Origin: Bacillus tuaregi
Lineage (GTDB): Bacteria > Bacillota > Bacilli > Bacillales > Cytobacillaceae
Assembly: GCF_900104575.1 (NCBI RefSeq)
Contig: NZ_LT629730.1
Location: forward strand, 301,001-365,000
Reading direction: 5' to 3'
Length of the DNA stretch: 64,000 nt
The translations under genes and the position numbers were made by a program. The notes under the pieces are model-generated. The model saw only the letters and a program-made list of their open reading frames with translations. It was not told the DNA's origin and did no database searches. Positions 17,298-26,461 of this stretch are shown piece after piece (the stretch's first letter is position 1; the number at the start of each line of letters is the position of its first letter).

Positions 17298-17333
17298 CTT
17301 TAAAGGTAGTTTACCCGAGCGAGCTCAGGTAAT
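17298..17333 (+). repeat. Dispersed element fragment (third hairpin only)
   Basis: Carries TTTAAAGGTAGTTTACCCGA followed by GCGAGCTCAGGTAAT, equal to the third hairpin of the full element, upstream of the secreted-protein gene. Confidence 0.8.
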
Positions 17334-17478
17334 GATTCATGTAAAAACGATATTCCAGAATATATCATTGACGATAGAAATAGCTGAAATATATGATAGA
17401 GTGAGCGGAGGAAAGGTTTCGTTGCTTCTGGTAAACGGATGCAGCAACATCGTCCCCGTGATTAAGGAGGAGTTCCAA

Positions 17479-18057
17479 TTGAAATTAAAGGGTAAGATCA
17501 TTGCGGTAGTAAGTGTAGCGCTTCTAGCTAGTGTGGCTATTCTTGCTATTAACTATAACGGGAAAGTAGAAGAGCAAAATACAGTAGCGAAAAATGAAAT
17601 CAAGCAGAAGGAAGCGGAACAGAAAGTGAAAGAGGATACAGAAGAAACAGACAAGGAATCCTCAACAAATAGCGAGGATTCCACGTTGGAAGGCAGCAAC
17701 TCAAATGCGGCTACTAACGTGGGAGCTGCTGTTGAAGTTCCCGGAGCAGGAGAGGCTGTTGGTGATGAAGCGGCAGCATCGGACAATTCAGGAGGTAGTC
17801 CTTCTACAGCACCTGCTGAGACATCCCCTGCTGAGACATCCCCTGCTACACAGCCAGCTAACGGAGGTTTACATTTTGCCACAAGAGAGGAAGCGATTGC
17901 TTTCGGGTTCAGCCGTTTTTCAGCGGAAGAAATTGAAATCTATAATCGCGCATCTGCAAACGGCTTAACACCTGAACAGGAGGCGCTTGCCATTCAAATG
18001 GCATACTCACGCTTTACACCAGAGGAAATTGCCGCTCTCGAAGAGGCCTTGAAATAA
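17479..18057 (+). CDS. Membrane-anchored secreted protein, low-complexity linker
   Basis: 192 aa from a TTG start 7 nt after AAGGAGGA. N-terminal membrane anchor (IIAVVSVALLASVAILAI), acidic/Ser-rich linker with tandem PAETSPAETSP, and a C-terminal helical module with two related halves (FATREEAIAFGFSRFSAEEIE and LTPEQEALAIQMAYSRFTPEE). The longer upstream frame runs through the dispersed repeat and has no start support. Function unknown; the C-terminal module may bind a surface ligand. Confidence 0.75.
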   Translation: MKLKGKIIAVVSVALLASVAILAINYNGKVEEQNTVAKNEIKQKEAEQKVKEDTEETDKESSTNSEDSTLEGSNSNAATNVGAAVEVPGAGEAVGDEAAASDNSGGSPSTAPAETSPAETSPATQPANGGLHFATREEAIAFGFSRFSAEEIEIYNRASANGLTPEQEALAIQMAYSRFTPEEIAALEEALK

Positions 18058-18065
18058 ATAGAATC

Positions 18066-18114
18066 AAAGGGACGGTATTCGTGCTTCTATTGAAGCACCA
18101 GTACCGTCCCTTTG
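18066..18114 (+). terminator. Terminator
   Basis: AAAGGGACGGTA...GTGCTTC / GAAGCAC...TACCGTCCCTTT long stem followed by TGTG. Likely bidirectional. Confidence 0.8.
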
Positions 18115-18383
18115 TGCTATTCAGCAAAAGACAGGTACTAGACCTTTGTCGTATTTTTAAAAAGAATGTCTATCGTATAGAGGAAAACATGGTTAGTTAT
18201 CGAATATTTAAAATTATAAATATAATGGTTGGTTTGAATAAAGGCTGGGGTTATATGTTTGAAGGTAGGAGGGGATTTGAGTTAGGATTTCTCTGTAGGG
18301 AGGATACTGCTGTTGTTTGACTGATAAAGCTGTTATATTACATAGTCTATCAATTATTAGACTGCATTGAGGGGTGAACAAGT
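18115..18383. other. Non-coding region before SLH protein
   Basis: An open frame at 18081-18320 exists but starts inside the terminator stem and has no ribosome site, so it is not called. A promoter for 18384 presumably lies here. Confidence 0.4.
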
Positions 18384-19445
18384 ATGAAAACAATCAAACT
18401 GTTGTTACTTGTATTGTTCGTTGCTTTACTCCCGTATCAAATGGCGTTAGCAGGAGAAATGAAAACGGTTTCAGATTATAAATTTTCCGATGAAGGGTTT
18501 AATGATCATTGGGCGTCTGAGGAGATGGAAAATCTACTCTATGCCGATGTAGTGGAGGGCTCCACAGGTCATGGTGGTCTGTTGTATGTAAATCCGGATG
18601 AACACATCACCCGTGCCCAGTTTGTGAGGACGATTGTAGCTGCATTAGGATTATCAAGTGATGGACTGGGAAAGTCGTTTTTAGATGTAGAAAAGGGTGA
18701 ATGGTACGGTGATTCCATTCGAATAGCCAGTGATTTGGGACTGGTTGATGGCGACAAGGGCTATTTTTATCCACATGCCCCTATTACAAGAGCCGAAATC
18801 ACAAAGATTATAGTGCTAGCTTTTGAAAATACAACCGTTTTTTCAAGTGATAGTGGAAAGACCTTTAAGGATGTTACGCAAGATAATTGGGCAAACCGGT
18901 TTATTCAAATGGCCTCATCCGCACATATTATCAATGGCTATGGAGATTCCTTCAGTCCGAACCAATTTGCGACGAGGGCGGAAGCGTTTGTCATGCTTCA
19001 ACGAGCACTTCAGCAGGAACTATCAGAGTTGCCTGAGGATGCGGACCTGACAAATGTTTTACAGAATTATATTACCCGCGAGCATACCTTGGTTGAAACA
19101 AACCGTTTCGCCGAAATAGCGGATTTAGATAAGGAATATGGAACAGGCTTCTATCAATCAGGGGGCGGCGATCCAAAGCCATTTGATTGGTTCTATCCCG
19201 CGGTCGAAGAAGCGGAGATTACCATCGAAATCAATGATGAAGACATGCAGTTCAAGGTCCTGGAAAAAGCAAACCGCTTCGCAAAGGTCCAAGTATCTGG
19301 AATCAGCGTAACCATCGATGCGAAACTCCCATCACAGCCAGAGCTTAATCAAAACTTCACCACCCAGATGGATAATGGAGTATACCACCTTAAAAAAGAC
19401 AGCTTAACAGGTAAATGGAAAATCTACAATTATCAGGATCGATAA
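18384..19445 (+). CDS. S-layer-homology domain protein
   Basis: 353 aa. Signal peptide MKTIKLLLLVLFVALLPYQMALA, then three SLH repeats (NDHWASEEMENLLYADVVEG; WYGDSIRIASDLGLVDG with PITRAEITKIIVLAF; NWANRFIQMASSAHIINGYGD with FATRAEAFVMLQRAL). A C-terminal domain of about 120 residues of unknown fold follows. SLH domains bind pyruvylated secondary cell-wall polymer, so it is surface attached. GAGGGGTG precedes the ATG. A second SLH protein lies at 20523-21569 on the other strand. Confidence 0.9.
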   Translation: MKTIKLLLLVLFVALLPYQMALAGEMKTVSDYKFSDEGFNDHWASEEMENLLYADVVEGSTGHGGLLYVNPDEHITRAQFVRTIVAALGLSSDGLGKSFLDVEKGEWYGDSIRIASDLGLVDGDKGYFYPHAPITRAEITKIIVLAFENTTVFSSDSGKTFKDVTQDNWANRFIQMASSAHIINGYGDSFSPNQFATRAEAFVMLQRALQQELSELPEDADLTNVLQNYITREHTLVETNRFAEIADLDKEYGTGFYQSGGGDPKPFDWFYPAVEEAEITIEINDEDMQFKVLEKANRFAKVQVSGISVTIDAKLPSQPELNQNFTTQMDNGVYHLKKDSLTGKWKIYNYQDR

Positions 19446-19577
19446 CGTAAATATCATTTTTCGTCATAGTACGAAAGAATGGAATGGTCCTTTTGGATGA
19501 ACTTCTGCTTACACTTTTTTATATTCCAACATTTCGATGGACAAATATGTTATAAAAAAGGTAAGGGGGAATGTACC

Positions 19578-20039
19578 ATGAAAAAGATGCGATTTGGTTT
19601 TCTTGCTTTGTTGATTATGGTCATTATGGCGTTTGCTTCTGCCTGTGGAACAACAGAGGAAGAAGCTGTCGATCCTGGAGATGAGAATGTGACAGATGTT
19701 CAGGATGAGCAAACGACGAATGATGACTCTGAGGATGTTGAAGAGCCAGTGGTTGATGAAGAGCCTACTGAAACCGAGGGTTCAGGTGAGGGTGAAGATC
19801 CAGTCGTAGGTGACGAAGAATCTACAGATGCTCTAACCGTAAAGGGAACATTTGGAGGTTTAGCTGACCCACATACCTTTGAACTGCAAACAGATGCAGC
19901 TGCAGAGGGTGTTATGGCCTTTCAATTTTACGATGAAGAAATTGGTGAAAAGCTTGCCGACATGAAGGATGGACAAGAATTGACCGTTATTTATAAGACG
20001 AACGAACATGGTCAAAACCTTGTAGAGAGCATCGAATAA
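19578..20039 (+). CDS. Lipoprotein with acidic linker
   Basis: 153 aa from ATG at 19578 (AAGGGGGA upstream). Signal with lipobox FASAC, then about 60 residues of Asp/Glu/Thr-rich linker, then a compact C-terminal domain (TVKGTFGGLADPHTFELQTD ... MAFQFYDEEIGEKLADMKDGQELTVIYKTNEHGQ). Exported, lipid-anchored; function unknown. Confidence 0.82.
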   Translation: MKKMRFGFLALLIMVIMAFASACGTTEEEAVDPGDENVTDVQDEQTTNDDSEDVEEPVVDEEPTETEGSGEGEDPVVGDEESTDALTVKGTFGGLADPHTFELQTDAAAEGVMAFQFYDEEIGEKLADMKDGQELTVIYKTNEHGQNLVESIE

Positions 20040-20068
20040 CGCAAATTTTGAACAAATGATAGAAGGAC

Positions 20069-20109
20069 GCAAGGAGAGTAAACCAATCAGGGTTTGCTCT
20101 CTTTGCTAT
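20069..20109 (+). terminator. Terminator of the lipoprotein gene
   Basis: GAGAGTAAACC pairs with GGTTTGCTCTC, then TTTGCTATTTTG. Confidence 0.7.
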
Positions 20110-20170
20110 TTTGAATGAGAAAAGCTAATTTGATTCGCATAGCGGATAAGATATAAAGCAAACTAAAAAA

Positions 20171-20225
20171 GGATGCCGATAACAGAGCTGACCTCAAGTT
20201 ATTCATATTGATTTCGTTGGCATCC
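20171..20225 (+). other. Possible structured leader
   Basis: GGATGCC (20171) pairs with GGCATCC (20219) around a 41-nt loop, upstream of the small gene at 20264. No known riboswitch recognised. Confidence 0.3.
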
Positions 20226-20263
20226 GAGAAGGAGACCTTTAATAACGAAAGGATAGTGTAAAA

Positions 20264-20395
20264 ATGCCTAAAAATAAGCATCGCGCAAACAATAAGAACA
20301 ATGCTCTACCAAAAGCGGACGTGGAGTTTGCTGAGGAAAGAGGAAATGGATTTGAAAAAGTAGCCCTAAAAGCGCTGGAAAAACAGAATAAGTAA
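20264..20395 (+). CDS. 43-aa small protein, YfhD/SASP-like
   Basis: MPKNKHRANNKNNALPK, then DVEFAEERGNGFEKVALKAL. A basic Asn/Lys-rich N-terminus and a DVEFAEE block recall YfhD-type and other minor spore proteins. AAAGGA precedes the ATG, and an own terminator follows. Family assignment is tentative. Confidence 0.6.
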   Translation: MPKNKHRANNKNNALPKADVEFAEERGNGFEKVALKALEKQNK

Positions 20396-20412
20396 GGGGA
20401 AGCTCATCGTTA

Positions 20413-20455
20413 AAAAGAAGTGCCTGACCAAAGTGATCAAGCACTTCTTTTGTGT
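20413..20455 (+). terminator. Terminator
   Basis: AAAGAAGTGC ... GCACTTCTTTT stem with nested TGA/TCA pairs. Confidence 0.8.
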
Positions 20456-20522
20456 CTTTTTGAAGCTACTCTATGTTTCGGGCAGACTAGCCTGAACACG
20501 CATGATATCCTGAAATGACACC

Positions 20523-21569
20523 TTATTCGATTTCTATTAGCTCAGCTATCGTAGTCCCAGCTCGGGTCACTTTAATCATTCCGCTGGTTGGGGCAAAATA
20601 GCTTACATACCCGTCAGTTCTTGTTACTTCAACGACGTTATCGAAGGTTCCAGCTGGTGTGGTCATAGATAAATCGACGGCTGTTATTTGATAATAATCC
20701 GGGATATCCCCATAACCGTCCCATTTATGACCGACTTCAACTGGCTGGGCGACCTCTATTGAATACTCAGAATAGGGGTAACCGAATTTATAGCCTTCGC
20801 TATCCTGTTTTTCCACGATTGAATAGGAGGATCCGTCCTCATGATAGACCTGCCAGAGATTCCAATCATCATCCGCATGGGAGTAAACATAACGTGCATC
20901 ACCTTCATTCTCATAATGATAATGATAGACCTTAGATGGGTCCTTTAGAAAAATGAGAGGCAGCTCCACCTTAAAATCATCATGTAAAGCACGTGCTAAA
21001 AAGGCTGAAAAATGGGCGCGTGTTACATACAGATAGGGACGAAAGGTGTTGTCCTCAAAGCCTTGTGTAAGGTTATTAGCAATGATTATTTTGATATGTA
21101 GGTAGCTTTCCATCGTAGGTGACAGGTCGGTAAAAGGAATGTGGGATTCTTCTGTGAGGTTAAAGGCTCTTGATAGAATGATGGCAGTCTGAGCTCGAGT
21201 GATCATCTGGTTTGGACGAAAGGTACCATCAGGAAATCCTTTCATCACACCTGCTTCTGCTATAGCGCCAATAAAGCCGCTTGCTATATGCTCAGAAGGA
21301 ACGTCAGTAAATATGGTGCTTCGCTCTGAGCCATTAATCTTTAAAGCTCGTCCAAGCATAATGGCCGCTTCTGCACGTGTCATGTCCGCTTCCGGTCGAA
21401 CCGTATGATCAGGGTACCCGTCAATGATCTTTTCATGTTGAAGAAAGGCTATTTCTTGATAAAATTTGTGGCTGGATGGTAAATCAGTAAACGATGAGGC
21501 GGCAGCACTAAGGTTGAAGCAGTTAAATAAAAAGAATAATCCAACGATCGATAGGAACCATTTTCGCAA
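20523..21569 (-). CDS. S-layer-homology domain protein
   Basis: 348 aa, TTG start behind AAGAGGGGTGAG. Signal peptide (WFLSIVGLFFLFNCFNLSAAA), then three SLH repeats (FTDLPSSHKFYQEIAFLQHE..IIDGYPD; FTDVPSEHIASGFIGAIAEA..MKGFPDG; FTDLSPTMESYLHIKIIIANN..TQGFEDN), each followed by RAE/RAQ/RAH motifs. The C-terminal 150 residues (DARYVYSHADDDWNLW ... TTPAGTFDNVVEVTR) resemble secreted domains of unknown function. Cell-wall attached. Confidence 0.9.
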   Translation of the reverse strand: MRKWFLSIVGLFFLFNCFNLSAAASSFTDLPSSHKFYQEIAFLQHEKIIDGYPDHTVRPEADMTRAEAAIMLGRALKINGSERSTIFTDVPSEHIASGFIGAIAEAGVMKGFPDGTFRPNQMITRAQTAIILSRAFNLTEESHIPFTDLSPTMESYLHIKIIIANNLTQGFEDNTFRPYLYVTRAHFSAFLARALHDDFKVELPLIFLKDPSKVYHYHYENEGDARYVYSHADDDWNLWQVYHEDGSSYSIVEKQDSEGYKFGYPYSEYSIEVAQPVEVGHKWDGYGDIPDYYQITAVDLSMTTPAGTFDNVVEVTRTDGYVSYFAPTSGMIKVTRAGTTIAELIEIE

Positions 21570-21654
21570 AAACCACTCACCCCTCTTAAAAAGTATTCTG
21601 TAAATCCATTATAATAGTAGATAGCTCATAATATTAGTGATAATTCTGAAAAAA

Positions 21655-21721
21655 CACAAAAAGATGCAAGAGGACAACTCAGTGCTTCAAAAATGAAGCA
21701 GTTGACCGTCCACATGCATCC
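21655..21721 (-). terminator. Terminator of the serine dehydratase genes
   Basis: On the minus strand, GGATGCA ... CAACTGCTTC / GAAGCACTGAGTTG ... TGCATC, then TTTTTGTG. Confidence 0.8.
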
Positions 21722-22624
21722 TTAATTCACTAGATAATCCACAAGGCGTTCCTTTGGTTGACCAAATATTTCTGCCTCGAGTCTTCGTCCGGTTGGTGTA
21801 GCGGCTAATCCGCCTTCTGCGGTTTCTCTTAAGGAGGATGGCATCGTTTGTCCAATTGCATACATAGCGGCAATAACCTCATCACATGGAATGCGACTGG
21901 TAATGCCGGCAAGGGCCATGTCAGCTGCTGTCAGGGCATTGGAAGCTCCCATCGCATTCCGTTTTACACAAGGGACTTCCACAAGCCCTGCAACCGGGTC
22001 GCAAACCAAGCCAAGCATATTTTTTAAGGTAATTGCCATCGCATCGGCTGATTGCTGTGGTGTACCACCCGCCATTTCAACAATGGAAGCGGCTGCCATG
22101 CCTGCCGCTGTTCCAACCTCTGCCTGGCAGCCGCCTGCTGCACCTGCAATGCATGCGTTATTTGCTACAATAAATCCAAAGGCAGCCGCTGTAAAAAGAT
22201 ACTCAATCATTTCATATCTGGTTGGATTTAGGCTTTCCTTTACAGCAAACAAAGTACCGGGTACAACCCCCGCTGAACCGGCTGTCGGTGTTGCGCAAAT
22301 CGTTCCCATTGCGGCATTTACCTCGTTTGTGGCGACAGCCTTGCTGACCGCATCTAACAGGAGTGTTCCTGTGAGTGTGTTACCCTTTTGGATATAGTTT
22401 TGCAATAAGACTGCATCCCCGCCAGTCAATCCTGTCCGCGAATGAACGCCTTTTAGCCCACGCTCCACGGCGCGCTCCATTACTGTTAAGTTTTGCTCCA
22501 TTTTGGCTATCACCTCGTCACGGGAAAGCCCCGAAAGCTCTACCTCCTGACGAATCATAACCTCAGCTATCTTGATTTGATCCATTTCTGCTGCTTTGAC
22601 GAGTTCAGCGACATTGCGAAACAT
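21722..22624 (-). CDS. sdaAA: L-serine dehydratase, alpha subunit
   Basis: 300 aa. Conserved blocks: HSRTGLTGGDAVLLQNY, ATPTAGSAGVVPG, NNACIAGAAGGCQAEVGTAAGMAAA and GLVCDPVAGLVEVPCVKRN, which hold the Cys residues for the 4Fe-4S cluster. With the beta subunit (22820) it converts L-serine to pyruvate and ammonia. The gap of 195 bp to sdaAB is larger than usual, so a separate promoter is possible. Confidence 0.94.
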   Translation of the reverse strand: MFRNVAELVKAAEMDQIKIAEVMIRQEVELSGLSRDEVIAKMEQNLTVMERAVERGLKGVHSRTGLTGGDAVLLQNYIQKGNTLTGTLLLDAVSKAVATNEVNAAMGTICATPTAGSAGVVPGTLFAVKESLNPTRYEMIEYLFTAAAFGFIVANNACIAGAAGGCQAEVGTAAGMAAASIVEMAGGTPQQSADAMAITLKNMLGLVCDPVAGLVEVPCVKRNAMGASNALTAADMALAGITSRIPCDEVIAAMYAIGQTMPSSLRETAEGGLAATPTGRRLEAEIFGQPKERLVDYLVN

Positions 22625-22819
22625 AAGTTTTCCCCCTGATGTACGTCTTTCTTCTATCTAGTAGGTTGTCCTAAGATGGACGTGAGACCTGCTTATCTGC
22701 TTGTATTATTGTATGGAAAAACAGGTGCGATTTTCACATGGAGCCGATTTCCTCCCAATGCATGACTTAGGTGATGGGTGTTAGAACTTCAACCTACACA
22801 AGAATATCCTGTTAATCGT

Positions 22820-23479
22820 TTACTCCACCATCCTAATCACCCCGGTCACATAGTCCAGCTGCTTGAGTTCGGCAATCACAGAGTCGTCCATTTTTTCATC
22901 GACCTCAATCACCATAATCGCGGTGTCACCTTTTTCCTTTCGAGCTACTTCCATATGGCCAATATTGATTCTGTATTTCGATAAAATGGTAGTCACGCGG
23001 CTTATAACCCCAAAGCGGTCATAGTGGGTGACAAGAATAGCGGGATCACCCGATAGCTTCAATTTAAACGAGTTGATTTCCGTAATCTCAATCGCACCGC
23101 CACCAATCGAGATTCCGATGACTTCAAGCTGCTTTTCATCGTCGGATAGCTGAATCTTGACGGTGTTAGGATGCTCCGGTACGGCCTCCTCTGTTTGAAA
23201 AACAACCTCCATGCCGACTTGATCAGCGATGTCAAAGGCGTCGGGAATCCGTTCATCAAAGGTATCAAAATCCAATAAGCCAGCCACAAGAGCCAAATCT
23301 GTTCCGTGGCCCTTGTACGTTTTGGCAAAAGAACCATAAAGCGAAATGACGACTTTAGTTGGCTGTCTTTCGAAAAGGGTGCGCGCTACTCGGCCGATCC
23401 GGGCTGCGCCTGCCGTATGGGAGCTGGAAGGTCCAATCATCACCGGACCGATAATATCAAATGCTGAGCGATATTTCAT
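22820..23479 (-). CDS. sdaAB: L-serine dehydratase, beta subunit
   Basis: 219 aa. The N-terminal IGPSSSHTAGAARIGR signature of serine dehydratase beta chains is followed by YGSFAKTYKGHGTDLALVAGLL and a C-terminal ACT domain (VTHYDRFGVISRVTTILSKYRINIGHMEV). The ACT domain probably binds an amino acid effector. Upstream partner of sdaAA on the same strand. Confidence 0.94.
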   Translation of the reverse strand: MKYRSAFDIIGPVMIGPSSSHTAGAARIGRVARTLFERQPTKVVISLYGSFAKTYKGHGTDLALVAGLLDFDTFDERIPDAFDIADQVGMEVVFQTEEAVPEHPNTVKIQLSDDEKQLEVIGISIGGGAIEITEINSFKLKLSGDPAILVTHYDRFGVISRVTTILSKYRINIGHMEVARKEKGDTAIMVIEVDEKMDDSVIAELKQLDYVTGVIRMVE

Positions 23480-23779
23480 GTAGAATCACCTAAGTTCTAA
23501 TTGTAATTTAATGGAAGTGAGACAACCTCAGTCTTCATGATTTTGTAAATGAAGAAACTTCCCTCTGATGAAGGGATTAAGGCTGGTATCTATAATAAAG
23601 GCACTCGTATCCATTGTAATTTTTCTTTTTCCCGTTTACGGTGATAAATATCTCATATTCTATACAAGTGGATGAAAAGTCTTTTTCAACTTTAAAAGGG
23701 TATGGTTATGGTTTACGATTTCCTTTTAGCTCGCATTCGATACTTTACTCGAATTCCTTATTTTTCAGGGGGGCTCACT
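23480..23779. other. Non-coding interval
   Basis: 300 bp between sdaAB and kbl. I see no supported gene; the open frame from 23641 overlaps kbl antisense and has no ribosome site. Confidence 0.5.
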
Positions 23780-24970
23780 CTAAAGGATATTTAATTCCTT
23801 TCCAATCTTTTCATATACAGCAAGGGCTTTATCGAGTATTCCCTTTGTATGTGCCGCTGTCGGCATATTTCTAACTCTTCCTGCTCCCTTTGGAACGGTC
23901 GGAAAGGTAATCGATTTCGCATATACGCCCTCCTCCATTAAACGGCGCGAGAAAAGCTGTGTTAAGCCTTCGTCACCAATCATACAAGGGGTAATGGGGG
24001 TTTGCGAATGTCCGATGTTAAAGCCTTGTCTTTTCAGACCGGCCTTCAGATAGTCGCCATTTTCCCAAAGCTTATGAACCCTTTGGGTTGATTCCATCAT
24101 CATGTCAATGGCTTCCATGCATGCTGCTGCATCACTTGGTGTCATGGCGGTTGAGAACAGGAAAGGTCGGGCTCGGACCTTCAGCCAGTCAATTAATTTT
24201 TGGGAACCAGCCACATAACCACCAACTACCCCGATTGCTTTTGAGAGTGTTCCTATTTGAAAATCAATCCGGTCGGATAGTCCGAAATGCTTCACAGTCC
24301 CGGCCCCCGCACCCATAACACCTGAGCCATGAGCATCGTCTACATAGGTAATCAAATCGAATTCATCTGCAATCTCGACAATTTCGGGAAGCTTTGCTAC
24401 ATCACCATCCATGGAAAAAACGCCATCCGTGATATACATGATTTTTTCATATAATCCGCTTTCTGTTGCCTCCTTTGCCACACGCCGAAGGTCAGCCATG
24501 TCCTGGTGCTTCACACGCAGGATTCTTGCCCCTGACAGTCGACAGCCATCGATGATAGAGGCGTGATTTAGCTCGTCGGAAATAATCGCATCCCTTTTCG
24601 TCATGACGGCTGAAATGGCGCCCATATTGCAATTAAAGCCTGACTGGAAAGCAATGGCGGCTTCGGTGTACTTTAGTTCTGCAACTCTTTTTTCTAATTC
24701 ATTGTGTATCGGAAGTGTCCCGTTAATCGTACGCACGGCACCCGCACCAACCCCATATTTCTTTACAGCCTCAATGGCTTTCTGCTTCAATCTGTCATGA
24801 TTGGCGAGCCCTAGATAGTTATTGGAGGACAAATTGATAACGGTTTTCCCATTAATCTGGACCTCTGGACCATTTGGCCCCTCGACCGTATCAATTAGAT
24901 TATAAAGCCCTTTATCGCGTAATTCTTTAAGCTGCGGCGTTAAGAAACGATCTAATGCCTCCTTAGCCAA
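23780..24970 (-). CDS. kbl: Glycine C-acetyltransferase
   Basis: 396 aa, TTG start 7 nt behind GAGGGGGAA. PLP fold-type I enzyme with PLP Lys244 in GTLSKAIG, the [12 protein letters not shown] loop, and [10 protein letters not shown]. Makes glycine and acetyl-CoA from 2-amino-3-ketobutyrate, the second step of threonine degradation. Threonine dehydrogenase, often adjacent, is absent here. Sits next to serine dehydratase, giving a small amino-acid catabolism block. Confidence 0.94.
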   Translation of the reverse strand: MAKEALDRFLTPQLKELRDKGLYNLIDTVEGPNGPEVQINGKTVINLSSNNYLGLANHDRLKQKAIEAVKKYGVGAGAVRTINGTLPIHNELEKRVAELKYTEAAIAFQSGFNCNMGAISAVMTKRDAIISDELNHASIIDGCRLSGARILRVKHQDMADLRRVAKEATESGLYEKIMYITDGVFSMDGDVAKLPEIVEIADEFDLITYVDDAHGSGVMGAGAGTVKHFGLSDRIDFQIGTLSKAIGVVGGYVAGSQKLIDWLKVRARPFLFSTAMTPSDAAACMEAIDMMMESTQRVHKLWENGDYLKAGLKRQGFNIGHSQTPITPCMIGDEGLTQLFSRRLMEEGVYAKSITFPTVPKGAGRVRNMPTAAHTKGILDKALAVYEKIGKELNIL

Positions 24971-25083
24971 GTCAATTCCCCCTCATCATCATGCATCTGT
25001 GTTTATTCAGAATCTATTAGCACAATCGCGTCTTTATTCTAGGTTTATCAGGAAGCAGGGGCTTTTCTGCTTCCAATCTTCAT

Positions 25084-26208
25084 TCAATTTCCACTGGATG
25101 AGGATGAAGATACAGTACCACTCCTTTGCTTTTTTATTTTCCCTATTGTCAGAAGAAGCAAAGGGATGATGAAGCAGGTGAAAAGAGAGTACGGGACGAG
25201 TGTTTTCATGAGTGCCTCTTTAAATAGTGATATGTTTGGGTATTGCAGGATGGAGAAGCTAATGATTAGGATACCTAGTGGGAAAGCAAGGATTTGGTAG
25301 CTATTCAGCTTAAATAGCTGGGCAAGCCCTAATACTAGGCTGTAATAGCATAGCGTAAGCTTAAAATAAATCGATAAAAACCAAATAATCGCCACAATAA
25401 TTTCAATCCGCTCAATAAAATCACCAATGCTGATTTTTTTCCCCATTAGATAGGTTGAATACATCTGTCTATTCGTCGTATCGGGTCCAAGTGAGATAAA
25501 GGTTAATAGGACAAGAAAAAATATAATCATACCGCCAATAAGGGCACCACTGTAAAAGGCTTTCTTTACTTTGTCTTTTTTTACTACATAAGGAACAATC
25601 ATTAAGAATATCGAAAGCTCTAAAAAGGGTAGGGCTAATGTATGGTAGGAGCCCTTCAAAATGGGTTTAATCCCTTCCTCAAATACGGGTTGAATATTGA
25701 TTAGCTCATACTCTGGAATCAAAAAGAGAAACAACAGGGTAAAAAGTCCTATTATCCAAGGAAAAAAAATCATCGCTGTCCGGCCAATTACCTCTATGCC
25801 TAAACGAATCCCAATCAGACTGGTTATTAAAAACATAATCATAATGATTTGAATAGGTGTTTCGACTAGAACATTGATGGTGATAAATTCACCAATCTCT
25901 CTTAAGAGAGTACTACAAACAAGAAAAATATAAGTGAGAAAGAGGATGGCTATAATGCTGCCGATCCATTTTCCGAGTATTTTCCGGCTGTATTCAACAA
26001 ACGAAAGTTCAGGATAAAGGGAGGCAAGAAGATTATAGATATAAAGAAACCCTAATCCCGTTACAATCGCAATGAAATACGAGAGCCAACCATCCTGCCT
26101 GGCCGTACCAGCGAGAATGCTGGGTGCCAAAATGACTGAGCTTCCGATTGAAAAAATAATGACCATGATGCGAAAATCACCAATACTTATTTTCCCTTTT
26201 TCCAACAT
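25084..26208 (-). CDS. Spore germination permease, GerAB family
   Basis: 374 aa with about ten membrane segments and the APC-like layout of GerAB proteins (KISIGDFRIMVIIFSIGSSVILAP at the N-terminus). It is the ligand-binding B subunit of a germinant receptor in the spore inner membrane. The ATG at 26208 is preferred to the longer frame that overlaps the upstream gene. It ends in an unusual Ser-rich tail (SSSSSSGN). Last gene of the A-C-D-B operon. Confidence 0.9.
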   Translation of the reverse strand: MLEKGKISIGDFRIMVIIFSIGSSVILAPSILAGTARQDGWLSYFIAIVTGLGFLYIYNLLASLYPELSFVEYSRKILGKWIGSIIAILFLTYIFLVCSTLLREIGEFITINVLVETPIQIIMIMFLITSLIGIRLGIEVIGRTAMIFFPWIIGLFTLLFLFLIPEYELINIQPVFEEGIKPILKGSYHTLALPFLELSIFLMIVPYVVKKDKVKKAFYSGALIGGMIIFFLVLLTFISLGPDTTNRQMYSTYLMGKKISIGDFIERIEIIVAIIWFLSIYFKLTLCYYSLVLGLAQLFKLNSYQILAFPLGILIISFSILQYPNISLFKEALMKTLVPYSLFTCFIIPLLLLTIGKIKKQRSGTVSSSSSSGN

Positions 26209-26225
26209 CAACCTTATACACCTGC

Positions 26226-26459
26226 CTATGATAAAATTCCATCTATGAATGTATGGATGGGTGTGCATATTTTTAATAGAATATTCGTAGGATTTGGAAT
26301 CTCAACATTCAAATTTAAAAGGATATTTAATGTGATTCCTACTGACATGAATATAGAAAATACAATAAGATCTCGCCAATATTTGCGTTTAACAAGACGC
26401 GGGACTTCATAGGAAGAAACGGCAATTCCAATAAACAAAATACCTGTAATTCCCCACAT
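26226..26459 (-). CDS. Germinant receptor D-type small subunit
   Basis: 77 aa with two membrane helices (MWGITGILFIGIAVSSYEV and DLIVFSIFMSVGITLNILL). Small two-helix D proteins accompany several ger operons and modulate receptor output. Position between the C and B genes with 2- and 17-bp gaps supports this role. Confidence 0.75.
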   Translation of the reverse strand: MWGITGILFIGIAVSSYEVPRLVKRKYWRDLIVFSIFMSVGITLNILLNLNVEIPNPTNILLKICTPIHTFIDGILS

Positions 26460-26461
26460 CG

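Noticed and set aside
18081..18320. 79-aa open frame
   Set aside because: Starts inside a terminator stem, with no ribosome site and no protein-like composition.
23641..23874. 77-aa plus-strand frame
   Set aside because: Overlaps the end of kbl antisense and lacks a ribosome site.
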